Of a stretch of 64,000 bases of DNA, positions 34,300 to 44,822 are shown piece by piece. Numbering within the stretch: the first letter of the stretch is position 1; each line of letters begins with the position of its first letter. Location of the stretch: contig JAOVFP010000016.1 of assembly GCA_025738555.1 (NCBI GenBank), positions 372,001 to 436,000 on the forward strand, given 5' to 3'. The notes beneath the pieces were generated by a model, which searched no databases, was not told the origin of the DNA, and saw only the letters and a list, made by a program, of their open reading frames with translations. The position numbers were made by a program, and so were the translations under genes. Origin of the DNA: Cyathus striatus. Lineage: Eukaryota; Basidiomycota; Agaricomycetes; Agaricales; Nidulariaceae.

Positions 34300-34974
34300 T
34301 TATGTAGTAAATGGATCATCTGATATGTGCGATAATGATGAATGAGATGTGTTTTGTTCTGAATTATTGTAAGAAGCATCGGCTGTAGTATCAGTAGGGT
34401 ATGTTATTATTAATCGAGGAATTGACCTGGATGAATTATGTTCTAAATTTAGGGTACGACGTGCACGTTGCGGGGATTCTGCCTGTAAGATACGAGTGCT
34501 TGAGTTCTGATGGTTGCGCAATCGCCTCGTTTCTGAAGTTAAATATACAGGGGAATTGCCAATGTAATCTGTTGGAACACCAAGCTTTGCTTGCTCTGCG
34601 TCGATGTTCAAGATTTTGTATGGCGGCGGATTAACGTTATCGATATCATGAATAGTAAATGGGTAAGTTGAATAGGGAGATCCCAGAGTCCAGTGAAAAA
34701 TTTCCCCCGGACACGGAGAAACTGGTGGCTGGGCATGAGGAATGTTTACGAAACCTGGGCTTAATAGTGTCTCAAAACATTCGATAATGTGTCCTATATA
34801 AGTATAATGAACTTTAAAAATAGAATCTTTATGCACACCCGTGAATGCTCCCCTACAACTCTTACTTTTATGTTCCGTCATCTGAGACTCTCCAGGGTTG
34901 TTACCATGACTTACATAGCGCGAACATCGATTCCAAAGGACTCCCTGGCTCCTAGACGAGCATCTCCTTTGCAA
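34300..34974 (-). CDS. Hypothetical protein, single long frame
   Basis: A 224-codon minus-strand frame with no recognised domain. The central part (IGHIIECFETLLSPGFVN, SPCPGEIFHWTLGSPYSTY) reads like folded protein; the C-terminal half is Ser/Thr/Asn-rich and probably disordered (NHQNSSTRI, NNSEQNTSHSS). The start is uncertain and upstream exons are possible, for instance the frame at 35459-35677 (MDVAHAECTWELLYDLFNRL). No signal peptide or membrane helix is evident. It may be a lineage-specific gene or a relic. Confidence 0.4.
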   Translation of the reverse strand: MQRRCSSRSQGVLWNRCSRYVSHGNNPGESQMTEHKSKSCRGAFTGVHKDSIFKVHYTYIGHIIECFETLLSPGFVNIPHAQPPVSPCPGEIFHWTLGSPYSTYPFTIHDIDNVNPPPYKILNIDAEQAKLGVPTDYIGNSPVYLTSETRRLRNHQNSSTRILQAESPQRARRTLNLEHNSSRSIPRLIITYPTDTTADASYNNSEQNTSHSSLSHISDDPFTT

Positions 34975-35458
34975 TGCAGAACACTGTCGAGAACTCCAAA
35001 CAAAAATGAGAAAATAGGACCTTCATGTGCGGAAAACGATGTCATATTGACATTGAAAAAATCGGCTGTATTTACATGCGACGAGGGTCCACTATGTACA
35101 CCACTATGTACAGGTGTGATTTGCTATTCCGTAGAAACCTGTGGTGATGATGAAACACGTCAAAACGACGCGTCTTGCAACGCGAGCTCAACTTGAGATA
35201 ATGGAACGTAACGCGGGTAAGTCAAGGGTGACGTCAGCTGAGAATGTGCCAGCGGTGCAAAGGGCTGCCGTCGGAAATTCAATACGGCAGAACTGCACTA
35301 GTCTATATTTGGGGGGAGGGTACTTCGAAGTTCGGGATGTGTTCCGAGATCGGTGGATCTGCCGAACATGCAGGTTGACACGGTCAGATCCTTGTCAACT
35401 CAGCTGAAAGCGTCCGGACAGTTCAAGCCTGGTTCAAGCTAAGCTTACCTTTCGGTAT

Positions 35459-35677
35459 TTAAGGATACGAGGAGATCTCGCCGGAGAATACTTCACTATG
35501 CTCATCTGTGAATGCTGTCGATGTACGGGACTCATCTTGCACAGGCGAACTAATGAATTCGATAATATTTCTATCACCGTAAATATAACCGAACTGTCCA
35601 GGCCATGTTTCATGCACGAGTCGGTTAAACAGGTCGTACAGCAATTCCCATGTACACTCAGCGTGCGCGACGTCCAC
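35459..35677 (-). CDS. Short hypothetical frame, possible exon
   Basis: Seventy-two codons, MDVAHAECTWELLYDLFNRL to SGEISSYP, mixed composition, ending in an acidic tail. It could be an isolated small gene or the 5' exon of the hypothetical gene at 34300-34974. No family is recognised. Confidence 0.25.
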   Translation of the reverse strand: MDVAHAECTWELLYDLFNRLVHETWPGQFGYIYGDRNIIEFISSPVQDESRTSTAFTDEHSEVFSGEISSYP

Positions 35678-35824
35678 ACAAACGCTTAACTACAGGCTAT
35701 ACATACCTTTACTCTGTCCCTTTATGTCTCGTTGACCTTCACACTCACTGTTCTCCGTTTCCGCCTTCCGCCCTTCCTTCCTTATTTCCGGTTTCTCATC
35801 TCATTATTTGGGGCGGCAGCGAAG

Positions 35825-36539
35825 ATGCCGCAGATCTTTTCTATCCTTTTACTACTGAGCTTCGTGTGGCCCAGCTTAGGAGTCAAATTTACTTTCACGA
35901 AACAGCCATCGGGGTTTTCATACCGTGCTCATTCACAGCTCCTTGCTTCTGTAGACAACGATCTTGGTTTAATTAATGATCCCTGTTGCATTGGATACTG
36001 AGAGTACGGATTTATGGTACGTCAGTGAATTTTACTATTCCACATTATCTAAGACCTCGTGGGACAGGGTTATGCCACCGGACGGCCTGGAACAGTTTGA
36101 GAACACGGAATAGGCCTTAACCTAAAATATGGCGATGGTTCGTATGGAGTGCAAGGAACGACTGGTGTCGCTCCTTTCGAATTTGGAAATTTCACAGTTG
36201 AAAGGCAAGGTAAGTATCATGTTTCTGTGTAATTCATAGTTCTTCTGACCAATCTTCGTTATTCAGCTTTGTTGTATGTGAATAAAGTAGGTTCAATGAT
36301 TAACCATGCAAATTCAGCTCCAGGGCGGTCATGTGGTCTCCACTAACAGTAGTGTGAGAAATGTGGCTAAGACATATGCCTGTGTAGTTGTGGGCCTTCT
36401 GAACGCCAACCTTTTCATAGGAGTCGTTCTAGTTCTTCTTGGTGTTGGAAACTATGTTCGTGCTTCTCCTAGACCTGACAAATATCCCAGCCAAGAACGA
36501 CGAATGCCGGACAGACTTACCAAAACTGTGCTTGCTTGA
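35825..36539 (+). pseudogene. Membrane-anchored A1 aspartic protease, degraded (copy 1)
   Basis: The signal-peptide exon is present (MPQIFSILLLLSFVWPSLGV) with the start of a propeptide (HSQLLASVDNDLGLIN) cut short near 35984. A later exon piece (about 36126-36210) reads KYGDGSYGVQGT and APFEFGNFTVERQ, the pepsin-family flap strand. The C-terminal exon (about 36306-36539) has TYACVVVGLLNANLFIGVVL, a TM helix seen at the end of basidiomycete membrane-anchored A1 proteases. Both catalytic DTG/DSG regions are missing and several in-frame stops occur, so it is inactive. A different remnant of the same gene is at 42985-43110. The family assignment rests on motif recall. Confidence 0.6.
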
Positions 36540-36774
36540 TAATTTGTGTCAGTCAGTCGGACTTGTCTACGCTGTAATACGGTGTGCAATGGAACAGAAA
36601 ATGGACTGATGTACCAAGTATTGTAGTATATTAAACAACTATCTGTACCTAACTTACTTGTACTACAGGTTTATTAGTGCGTTAATGGACTCAATCGTAG
36701 ACTCCGACTTATAATGGTATACCAACGAAGTGGAATTTAGTAGTATTTATCATTACAATATCAAGTAATATATA

Positions 36775-39700
36775 TTTAAAAGTCCAAATTTGCTTCAACT
36801 AACATAATGGAACTTCATATTTCCAACTAGTTTCGCGATCTCTTGTATCTCCATATTCCTCCCCATGCCTACGGCAGGTCGTTCTCCGACTAATTCGTCA
36901 GCGTAGAACGCAGCCATCCAAGAATATAACTCAAATCCGCGCTTAGGCACTGCTAGGGGAAGTTTAGGAACGAATAGTGCCGCAAGGACACCCATAAATA
37001 ACACAATAATAACGACCATAATCATTTGCACTGGCTCGATGTCTGCTGTGGACAATGCACGATCGTTGTAGCTCCGTGCGAGATTGTCTCCACTTCCTGC
37101 GAAATAAGGAAGAACGTTGCTGGCATCTGCCATTGCACGAGATATTGCAAATAGATCTTCGGAAAGCACGGTGTATCCCGTTGCTCCTTCGCCCGCATCG
37201 CAATAAGACAAGATAGTAGGAGAAGGGACATAATAAAAATCTCTTCCATTATCCTGATATGTATCAGAATTAGGGTATTCAGATGATATGGTAAGAATCA
37301 CCTTTAAGATTTTATTGACGCTGTTTTGATGAGCGACTGTGTAGCTATATACATAAATGAGCTCGTGACAAAAGGTAACTTCTGGAACTACTTACACTCC
37401 ACCAAGTCCAGTCGAATTAAGCTTCGATTTGACATTAGGATCATCCAATTTTTTCCCACTCAGCCTCTCATTGGAATTATCGTTTACAATGCTAGGACCT
37501 TTCCCGACGATACGTGTCGAGCTTGGTGCACCCACTGTACTATTGTAAACTTCAACAACCCAAGGTTCATAGAGCTCTAGGCATATGGCGGCATCATAAC
37601 CAATGTGCATCGTGTCCCCATCCACGTCAACATCAATATTGCGCAGGAACGTGCCATTCGGAGCATAATCGGTGTTCATACGAACGAGAACTACTTCCAA
37701 AGTTTGCCAGCCATTTCCCTCTTCTCCTAAAATATCGATAAGAATGTCAAGATTCACAACACCACACAGTTATCGCTTACCCATTGTCAGAGGATAACTA
37801 AACAGACTGTGTGCAACGCCATTGTCAGAGAAAGTAGCTACGAAATATTCATGATCAGCTTTCCGCAAGACATTCGTCTAACATCAAAAAAAAAACACAC
37901 CTGACATTGCCAAATCTTCACGCTTGATAGTCGCGGGCAGTGTGTCATTTGGAGCCGTCATATTCGACATATTTAGAGGAGCATTGAAAACACCAGGAAG
38001 AGGCATCTCAAACCAGGAAAATAATCCTTGAAGTGTGTCCCGAGGTACGAAGACATACGTACGATTAGTCGAGCTTCCTCGAAGGATCCTATTACTGGTC
38101 AACTTTACCGATCTTAACGAAAAACATCGAATACGAACATGTCTGCATTTCCATCAGGAATTCTGGCACATTTTATCCTGATGCCCCACTTCGGGAAGCT
38201 GCAGGAACGTAAATTAGTTTCTGGAAAGTAAGTGCTTTTTTATTCAGGTCGGCGGCTCACCGTAAAGTTGAGCCAGGTTCTACACTACTAGTAGCAGCAC
38301 GCTCTATCTGAACTGATCCTTGTTGGGTGCTGTCATGATCATTGTCTGTTGAGACTGCTGTTATTTTCTCGTCGAAAGTTCCGAAACCACTTCCACCGGG
38401 GAGAAGTTGTGACATAATGGTCTCGGCAAAGTATACAGTATTGTTTCCGTAAGTGAAAGAGGAAACAGATGGAAGACCACCATGGGCCGAGAAGGGGGCA
38501 AGTGTCCAAGTGAATCGGGTGTCCTAAGGGATACGTTTGAAAATGATCTTAAGAATTTAAATAAATGCAACGTACATCAAACGAAGCCTTCGACTCGTTA
38601 GCCCTCTGAATATCTACATCCGACATGTCGCCTTTAATGCTAATCTCCTCATAGGTTTCGCCTTGCCGTATTACACTTGTCTTGATTGTTACTACACGAC
38701 CAAAAACGAATGAAAGACATGAAGTAGTCCCAACAAGGAGTAGGAAGAACAAAATAAACAGCGTCCAAGGACGACGACTGGAGCGCAATTAAATATTTTC
38801 ATGATAGCTGAACTGGAAGAAACTCACTCGTAAGTTCTGCGATAATCTCGTGCCGCCCCTTCATAAGTATTACGGTCCCAGAGCAATCGCAAAGCAGACA
38901 AAGAGCTTGTGGCGTCGCTTGTGTGGGCCGCAAGGTCTCGCAACCTTACACCAGGTCCATCCGGAATCTTAGATTGATGAATAACCGTGGCCCAAGCTAG
39001 GTGGCCTCATGTTGAATACTAAGGAAAGTAGACGGTATGAAATAATGCTCACTGGCTGCCTCTAAGATATTCCTCCCCAATTGCAATAGACTAACGCCCA
39101 AGACAAAACCAAGTAACCCACATCCTGCTCCAACGAATAGACGCGACCAGAATAGCGATTTATTCCTTGCGATGACAACGAAAATCTGAAGAATAGGATA
39201 TGCGATAAGACAAAGAACGACATGTATAAGAAGCTGACGCCAGTTGGGAGCTTCGAAGCTAGAAGAGAATGGATGTTTTTTGGGAGGCTTCGGCAGGCCT
39301 AGGGGGAATAAAGAAGGTGATAATTTGGACCCATGGAAGTCCGGCGTCGGAGGTGAACCGAGTCCTTCTTTTCCTACTCCTGCGCCACCTATAGGATATA
39401 GCCTCTCTGGATCAAATTCTGGCTGGGAACTATCATGCACGGCCTCTAAGACAGTAAGATATTGTGACCGTCGTGATAACCGACTGTCATTATATGGAGC
39501 GTCAGCAACAGACAACATTTGCGGTCTTCGGTTCGGGACGATAGGTGCATGCTGTATCCCGCTTTCATCATCAGCAATTGGGGAGTAGACATGGGACTTT
39601 CCAGTGATGCCCATCTTCGAGTGGCTCAAGATAGGCATAGGTAAAGTCGGCGTAGCTGGTACACTGGGAGGAGATTTTGGTGAGGGTGGAAAGCGTGGTC

Positions 39701-40020
39701 CACTGGGGCGAGATCCTGACCTTTTCATAGATATGTAAGCACACAGCAACGAGCCCGATACAGTAAGAGAGGGGAATACTGATACCAATCGACACAGGAC
39801 CGGAGAATGCATGTAAAATGCATGTAACAAGACGAGTGCGTTGGAGTCTGCGGTTTGCACGGCTATTGACGGAGACATGACGAAAACGCGGTGTTGTATC
39901 GATTGTTATATCTCGATTGGATCTTCATGGCTAGTCTGCAGAGCTGAATGCGCGTTTACCACAAGTGTACCTAAGTAATTAGTTCTTGATACTTGACACC
40001 TATTCATTAAATTTGACGGT
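36775..40020. repeat. Segmental duplication, unit 1
   Basis: About 3.2 kb repeated in direct orientation at 44803-48080 plus 49951-50313. It begins TTTAAAAGTCCAAATTTGC in both and keeps an offset of 8,028-8,030 bp along the whole gene. The 3' end (GCAGAGCTGAATGCGCGTTT then TTAGTTCTTGATACTTGACA) is in the second copy separated by a hAT insertion and about 270 bp of other sequence. Confidence 0.9.
36795..39878 (-). CDS. Large multi-exon membrane protein of unknown function (duplicate copy 1)
   Basis: Minus-strand gene of perhaps 800 residues. The N-terminal exon (from 39878) has a hydrophobic stretch (SLTVSGSLLCAYISMKR), a long Pro/Ser-rich cytosolic region (SGPRFPPSPKSPPSVPATP) and a TM pair (LIHVVLCLIAYPILQIFVV, LFVGAGCGLLGFVLGVSLL). 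Middle exons include SALRLLWDRNTYEGAARDY, another TM (LFILFFLLLVGTTSCLSFV), and a probable extracellular portion with N-x-S/T sites (NMSNMTAPND, NSTVGAPSS). The last exon has SYCDAGEGATGYTVLS, then a TM (MIMVVIIVLFMGVLAALFV), ending at 36795. The family is unknown to me. A near-identical copy lies at 44823-47824. Relative to it, a 4 nt difference near 39765 changes the frame at the N-terminus, so the start of this model is doubtful. Confidence 0.6.
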
Positions 40021-40044
40021 GCTTAGTCTGAGACGAGCTGAGTA

Positions 40045-40769
40045 CAGTCATCTCTGTCTAAATACATACTAATCGGTGGACACGGAAAAGTATTAAATTC
40101 TGCAGAGCATATAATAGTGCAGAAGACCCTTATCCCGGCTAATCCGGACCGTTTATTCCGGACAGCACCGCTATGTGACCGCTACGACCAACCAACCATA
40201 GTACCTAACCGACCGCAAATACAACCCTACGACGAATAATGACTGGACCCATTCTTCATTTCTAGTTATCGTTGAAATAATCTGGAATGTGAGAGGCCAC
40301 GAGAGCACGAGAAGCCTCAAATTGCATTTTGCGCCTATATCTCGCAAGAGCAGCCTCCAGCAACCGCGCATCCGGATCCTCGGCATCAACCACATATTGC
40401 TGAAGAAGCATCGAAGCTGCAATAGCTTCTTTGCGTGTTGGTTTGGGAACAATTATATCCACCTCCCCCTCTATATCGTCGCCCCCATTGACCTCGGACA
40501 TGGAAATTTAGGTAGAAAACATGGCATCCTCTTACCATAAAGTGCACGTAAAATGCATTTACATTCGGTCCCGTACAAAACTTTGACAGCGGATCCATGA
40601 TACTGGAAAGTTATGTATTTTATGTATTTTGGCTCTCCAAAAAAGTTATGGATTACGGAATAGTGGAAAATAATACATAACTCCCCGCCTACCAATTCGG
40701 TGGACCTGAAAAAGTATTAAAATATGCAGAGTATGTATTTAGGCAGTATGTATTTAGACAGAGATGACT
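40045..40769. mobile_element. Pogo/Tc1-like DNA transposon, internally deleted
   Basis: Inverted termini CAGTCATCTCTGTCTAAATA with CATACT on the left and the exact complement on the right (ending 40769), flanked by TA on each side (40043-40044, 40770-40771). Beyond the first 26 bp the ends diverge but share GTGGACC/AAAAGTATTAAA words. Length 725 bp, far too short for a full transposase, with a C-terminal fragment left inside. Confidence 0.82.
40262..40501 (-). pseudogene. Transposase C-terminal fragment (pogo/CENP-B-type, tentative)
   Basis: Seventy-nine codons: acidic start (MSEVNGGDDIEGEVDIIVP), then TRKEAIAASMLLQQYVVDAE and RKMQFEASRALVASHIPDYF. The helical LLxQY plus ExxR...DYF ending resembles tails of fungal pogo/Fot1-type transposases. 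DDE catalytic and DNA-binding regions are absent. Identification is by context (TIR, TA) and recollection. Confidence 0.45.
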
Positions 40770-40771
40770 GT

Positions 40772-41436
40772 ATCACTTACTATGTCCGGTTTAGCCGAGC
40801 GCGTAGAGTAGTAGCCGTCGGAGATACTTGTCAGCAAAGGTGCGTAACGAGTATCAACGTGGTGGTCAGAGTGAATCGTGACGACCTTAAGACGGTAGTA
40901 GTTCGTATACAGAACGAGTCTTGTAACCTTACTAATACTAGATAGTGATTGCAGTATCTAATATTTTCATTCTGAGTGAGTTGGCCAGGGGGCAACGAGT
41001 TTAAAGGTAAAGTAGATGATATTCTTCGGTTCAAACTACGGACACTATACACGATATCTACTGTATAACTAGAACATTCACATATAATCTATACTACGCG
41101 AGAATGTTCTAACTGCTTCTATCATTATGTGGGGTCTTCCGTAACCGAAATGAATCAAAATTTGTGAGCAAGGTAAATAGGTAATTGAATACCATAGAAG
41201 AAATACGATGGTATACTATGTAAATATGATAAAGAAATAGGGCCAGCAAGCGGCAGGGCCCACTACCGCAGACGTCGATGCGGAGGCGAAAGGGCGGAGG
41301 TGGGAGGTGGGAAGTGGGCGAGATGGTTGTCTTAGTAATGGTGTTTGTGGTGGGGAAGGGATAACCAGGGAGGGAGGATGTGTGCGTTGAATGGGTTCCG
41401 AGGGGCACTGTTTTCATCGTCGTGTACAATTCTGAC
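40772..41436. other. Intergenic, no gene recognised
   Basis: AT-rich to mixed sequence between the pogo element and the Arg/Gly-rich frame. Nothing recognisable. Confidence 0.35.
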
Positions 41437-42450
41437 TCACCACCTCTTCCTCCTCGACCGCATCCAAGACCTCTTCCAGCAAAACCCCTGGCACCATCTG
41501 ACAACAGATGCATTTCTTCCCACTGAGCACTTGAAAACCCCTCTTGTCGTAGATGCGAACCATTGCCACCACGGCCCAAGTCCACGCCCCGTGCTAGGAA
41601 TGAGCCTCGGGGTGGTAGTCCTCCCCGGCCTGTGCCACATTGTTACTGTGGTTGTTGGGGGACTATGGTAGGGGGAGACATGGTCAGAGAGAAAGGTCAC
41701 TGCAGGAGGGAAGGGGTTCGGGTTTGGAAGTGCGCATACGCGGAAGAGTGAAGGCGGGAGGAGGTGAGAGAAAGGGACACCATAGCAGCAGGGGTAGAAA
41801 ACGGTAATATGCTTGAGGAGTTGTAGAATTGGTGGCAGTGGTTGAGGCCGGTGTTGCCAAGTGAAATGAGGGGGAGAAGGACAGGTGGGTTGGGATAAAC
41901 TTGTGGGCGGAGGATGATGACGTGGTAAAGACACATCGACAAGACAGGAGAAGAAGGGTTTTGTTGTGGGAAGTATGCGTGGAGGAAAAAGGGATGAGGG
42001 GAAGTTAGGGTTGGCATCCAGGACGACAGGGTTATCCAAAGGAGAACACACTAGTGCACAAAAGGAGTGAGTAGCTCGATGTGGGTACAGCCGAAAAGGT
42101 GTGTGTGTGGCACGGGTGGATGCAAATGGGGTGCCCGGTGAACGACGTAAAAGAGGAGTTGCATAAGGGTAATCAACGTGGTAAACGGATGCAGGATATA
42201 GTGCGGAATATTTTCGTGGGTAGAGTGAGGGTTGAAAACTGAAACGTTGATGTTGGGATCGCAAGGTCCATTTGTGTGAGGGTCGATGAGGGTCGATGTG
42301 AAGGAGGGGGATGAGGAGGGGGAGGGGACAAACCTGATCGGGAGCACCTCGAGCCTGCTCAACATTATAATCATTACAAAACTCTTCCAAAACCTTCCAA
42401 TGTGGGGGCAAAGCACCCGAAACACTCAACCGTGAGCACTTGAGCACCTA
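41437..42450 (-). pseudogene. Possible Arg/Gly-rich protein, two exon-like pieces
   Basis: An upstream piece (about 42440-42335) reads LKCSRLSVSGALPPHWKVLE, EFCNDYNVEQARGAPDQ and meets a GTTTGT donor. A downstream piece (about 41640-41440), after a CCACAG acceptor, reads GRGGLPPRGSFLARGVDLG, then GFSSAQWEEMHLLSDGARG and GCGRGGRG, an RGG-like composition. The roughly 690 nt between them is pyrimidine-rich and would be an unusually long intron here. No family is recognised. It may be a real gene with an RNA-binding-like tail, or a fragment carried by a repeat. Confidence 0.3.
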
Positions 42451-42956
42451 TCCCATCCTCATCAGTCTCTTTCAACCCCCCTTTCAAAACCGAACGAAAG
42501 AACTCACAAAATATACAAAACACCCATTGTATTCCCTCTCACATCGAGCACATACAGCGGATCTTGACCGCTTGAGAGGGGACTTGCCCACATTAAACCG
42601 CTTGTTGAATTAAAGAGTACCAGGAAAATGTGAAAGACATAGAAAACAGGGTGACATTAATGAAAAGGGAAAGAACGAACGAGCGGGAAAGTTAGTAGTG
42701 AAGATGAAAACGAGAAGATAATGACAGGGGGCAAAAGGATCTGAGACGAGTGAAATTCGTCAGCAGTCACAAGACCGTCACTGGGGATGCCCAATCCCCG
42801 GTTACGCGCTTCCAGTCGAGTAATAGTGGCGTTCAAGCTGTGTCGGCGTTGGAGGGAAAACGACGGAGAAAGTGAGACGAGCGCGAACAATGCGAGCGAA
42901 CGCGTCGGTGCATGCATCAGCTGATTACGTAATGGGATCGGTAAAATATCGATTTT
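42451..42956. other. Intergenic, no gene recognised
   Basis: No convincing coding frame. It ends at the GC palindrome that borders the protease fragment. Confidence 0.35.
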
Positions 42957-42983
42957 TGTAGTGCAGGCGAAACGCCTGCTCTA
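42957..42983. repeat. Short GC palindrome at edge of duplicated protease fragment
   Basis: GTAGTGCAGGCGAAACGCCT followed by GCTCTAC gives a stem of GCAGGCG with CGCCTGC. It is related to 5322-5350 in the opposite orientation and directly abuts the point where similarity to the protease copy at 35930 begins. Confidence 0.6.
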
Positions 42984-42984
42984 C

Positions 42985-43110
42985 ATCATTCACAGCTCCT
43001 TGCTTCTGTAGGCAATGATCTTGTTTTAATTAATGTTGCTGGATCTGCAAGTGATGCGAATGAGAGCAGGACAGAGATTGGCAATATCAATGATATTACA
43101 GGTGTGTTTC
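42985..43110 (+). pseudogene. A1 aspartic protease propeptide fragment (copy 2)
   Basis: Matches the propeptide region of the relic at 35825-36539: SQLLASVGNDLVLIN, continuing in frame to VAGSASDANESRTEIGN and INDIT, a stretch lost in copy 1. No signal peptide, catalytic motif or C-terminus is nearby. A later TGATCCCTGTTG word (43232) also matches copy 1 (35978). The two relics have lost different parts. Confidence 0.6.
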
Positions 43111-44802
43111 CCTTGTAATTTATCACATGCTTTTGTTTCTGAAGTAGTTTCGGTATACTACCACTGTCAGCGTTAATGGAAGATGTAAATCCATATTTTG
43201 TGCTTAACCGAGATTATGCTGAGCTGAGATAGTGATCCCTGTTGTCTCTATTGCTCTTCCTGCGCCGTTCTTCCTTCCTCCTTCGTATACCCATCCACCG
43301 CCCGACTCCGTCGTGCCAGATACGCCTATTACGGTTCTCTGCCAACTTCATCTTCATCCAGCGATCCTCCTCTCCTCTCCTGCATCACGACGATGACACC
43401 TCTTCCGCTGGCAAACATAGACATCCTCTTCCTCTCTTCTGTGTCACAATGTTCACACCTCGACCGACCGCATGATACCCATCCATGGATACACCCACCA
43501 CCCAGGTTCAGGGCTATCAGAGTAGACGACGCTGACATGAAGCTTGACAACTCTAGTGAAACAAACCTAACAGTTGCAGTGTATTGACCATTCGTACTTC
43601 CACATGGATTTTGAAGACGAGGGCAGGAGGGTAGGGAAGCATACTAGGAGAAACTGGTGTATAGGTTCGTGCTTTCATTATCATGTAGATGTGAACTAAT
43701 GATCATGTTTGAACGGCACATCTATCCATATTCATCGTGTCAGATGGACCCCTGCTTTTGAGACAGCAACCTCCTACCCCTCCTCTGCCTCCTGGAGCTC
43801 AACAGCTACCTCATCCCCGACTACAAGCAGTCCCACCTCTGCTACTTCTCGCGCAACTTGTCAGCATATTCACGGATGAGCCGGAGGCCAATCCAGGCTC
43901 AAACTCTCTGTCCCGTCGTATCGACGTGTCAATGCCGTACCATTGACATCCCAGCACAACCGCGCCGCCAACATCTTTACCTCTCTCCCCCCTCCCCTTC
44001 TCCCCTTCATCCCAGCACGATAGTAGTCTCGACCACCACCACCACCTCACCTAGGACTTGTGCTCACAACTGGCACTGCCGGGTGTCGTGCTTGTCGGTT
44101 CGTATTTTCCCCTTTTACTTCAGCCCTTCCTTTCCACTTTCTCTTCACCCTCTGCTCTCTTCCTTCTCTTATCGATCCCTAAACTGACCTTCCCCCTCCC
44201 CTGCAGGATATTCACAACCTACCCCCACAAACATCCAAAGCACCTCGCACCACACCTCGCAAAGACGTTCATCCCCCAAACACCCGATGCGGAACTATAC
44301 AACTGTGCAAATACTTTCTCCAGTTTTCTTACCACAAACCATGACGTGTGTCTGTTTTTAATACATACGACTTTTCATTTCTCAATCTTATTTTACTGGA
44401 AGCATGAGATTGTTACGTATAGGATCCCGGATACTTACTGTTGGGATTCTTAAGTATTCAATCCCATTCTCATTTAATCATTCCGCCTCTCTTTCCTAAA
44501 TTGCATGTATCTTACTTCCATTAAGTCTCAATCCTATTAGCTATCATATTCATCAGTCTACAGTGATTCGTACCAATCATGAATTGAATACCGTAAATCT
44601 TTTTTTAACAGCATGGCGCATAAGAAGCGGAAATGAATGATGGGGGCTCGAATACCGTAAATCTTCGTTACTTCGAATAGAGGCTTTATTGTTCTCGCTT
44701 ACAAGATAAAATAGTATATTATTTCTGTGCATAGTTACAATATATTTTATCTATAATCTCTCACTAGTCAAATTGTTGAGGTAGTGGGTTGTGCCGCTTG
44801 AC
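43111..44802. other. Unassigned 1.7 kb with pyrimidine-rich stretches
   Basis: Mostly C/T-rich on the plus strand (about 43240-44200). A plus-strand frame at 43737-43946 has Pro/Leu-rich residues and IFTDEPEANPGSNSLSRR, with no recognised domain. This stretch replaces the rest of the protease copy 2. Confidence 0.35.
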
Positions 44803-44822
44803 TTTAAAAGTCCAAATTTGCT

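Noticed and set aside
41437..42447. 336-codon frame as a proline-rich protein
   Set aside because: Most of it covers a C/T-rich probable intron; only two short flanking pieces look protein-like, in other frames.
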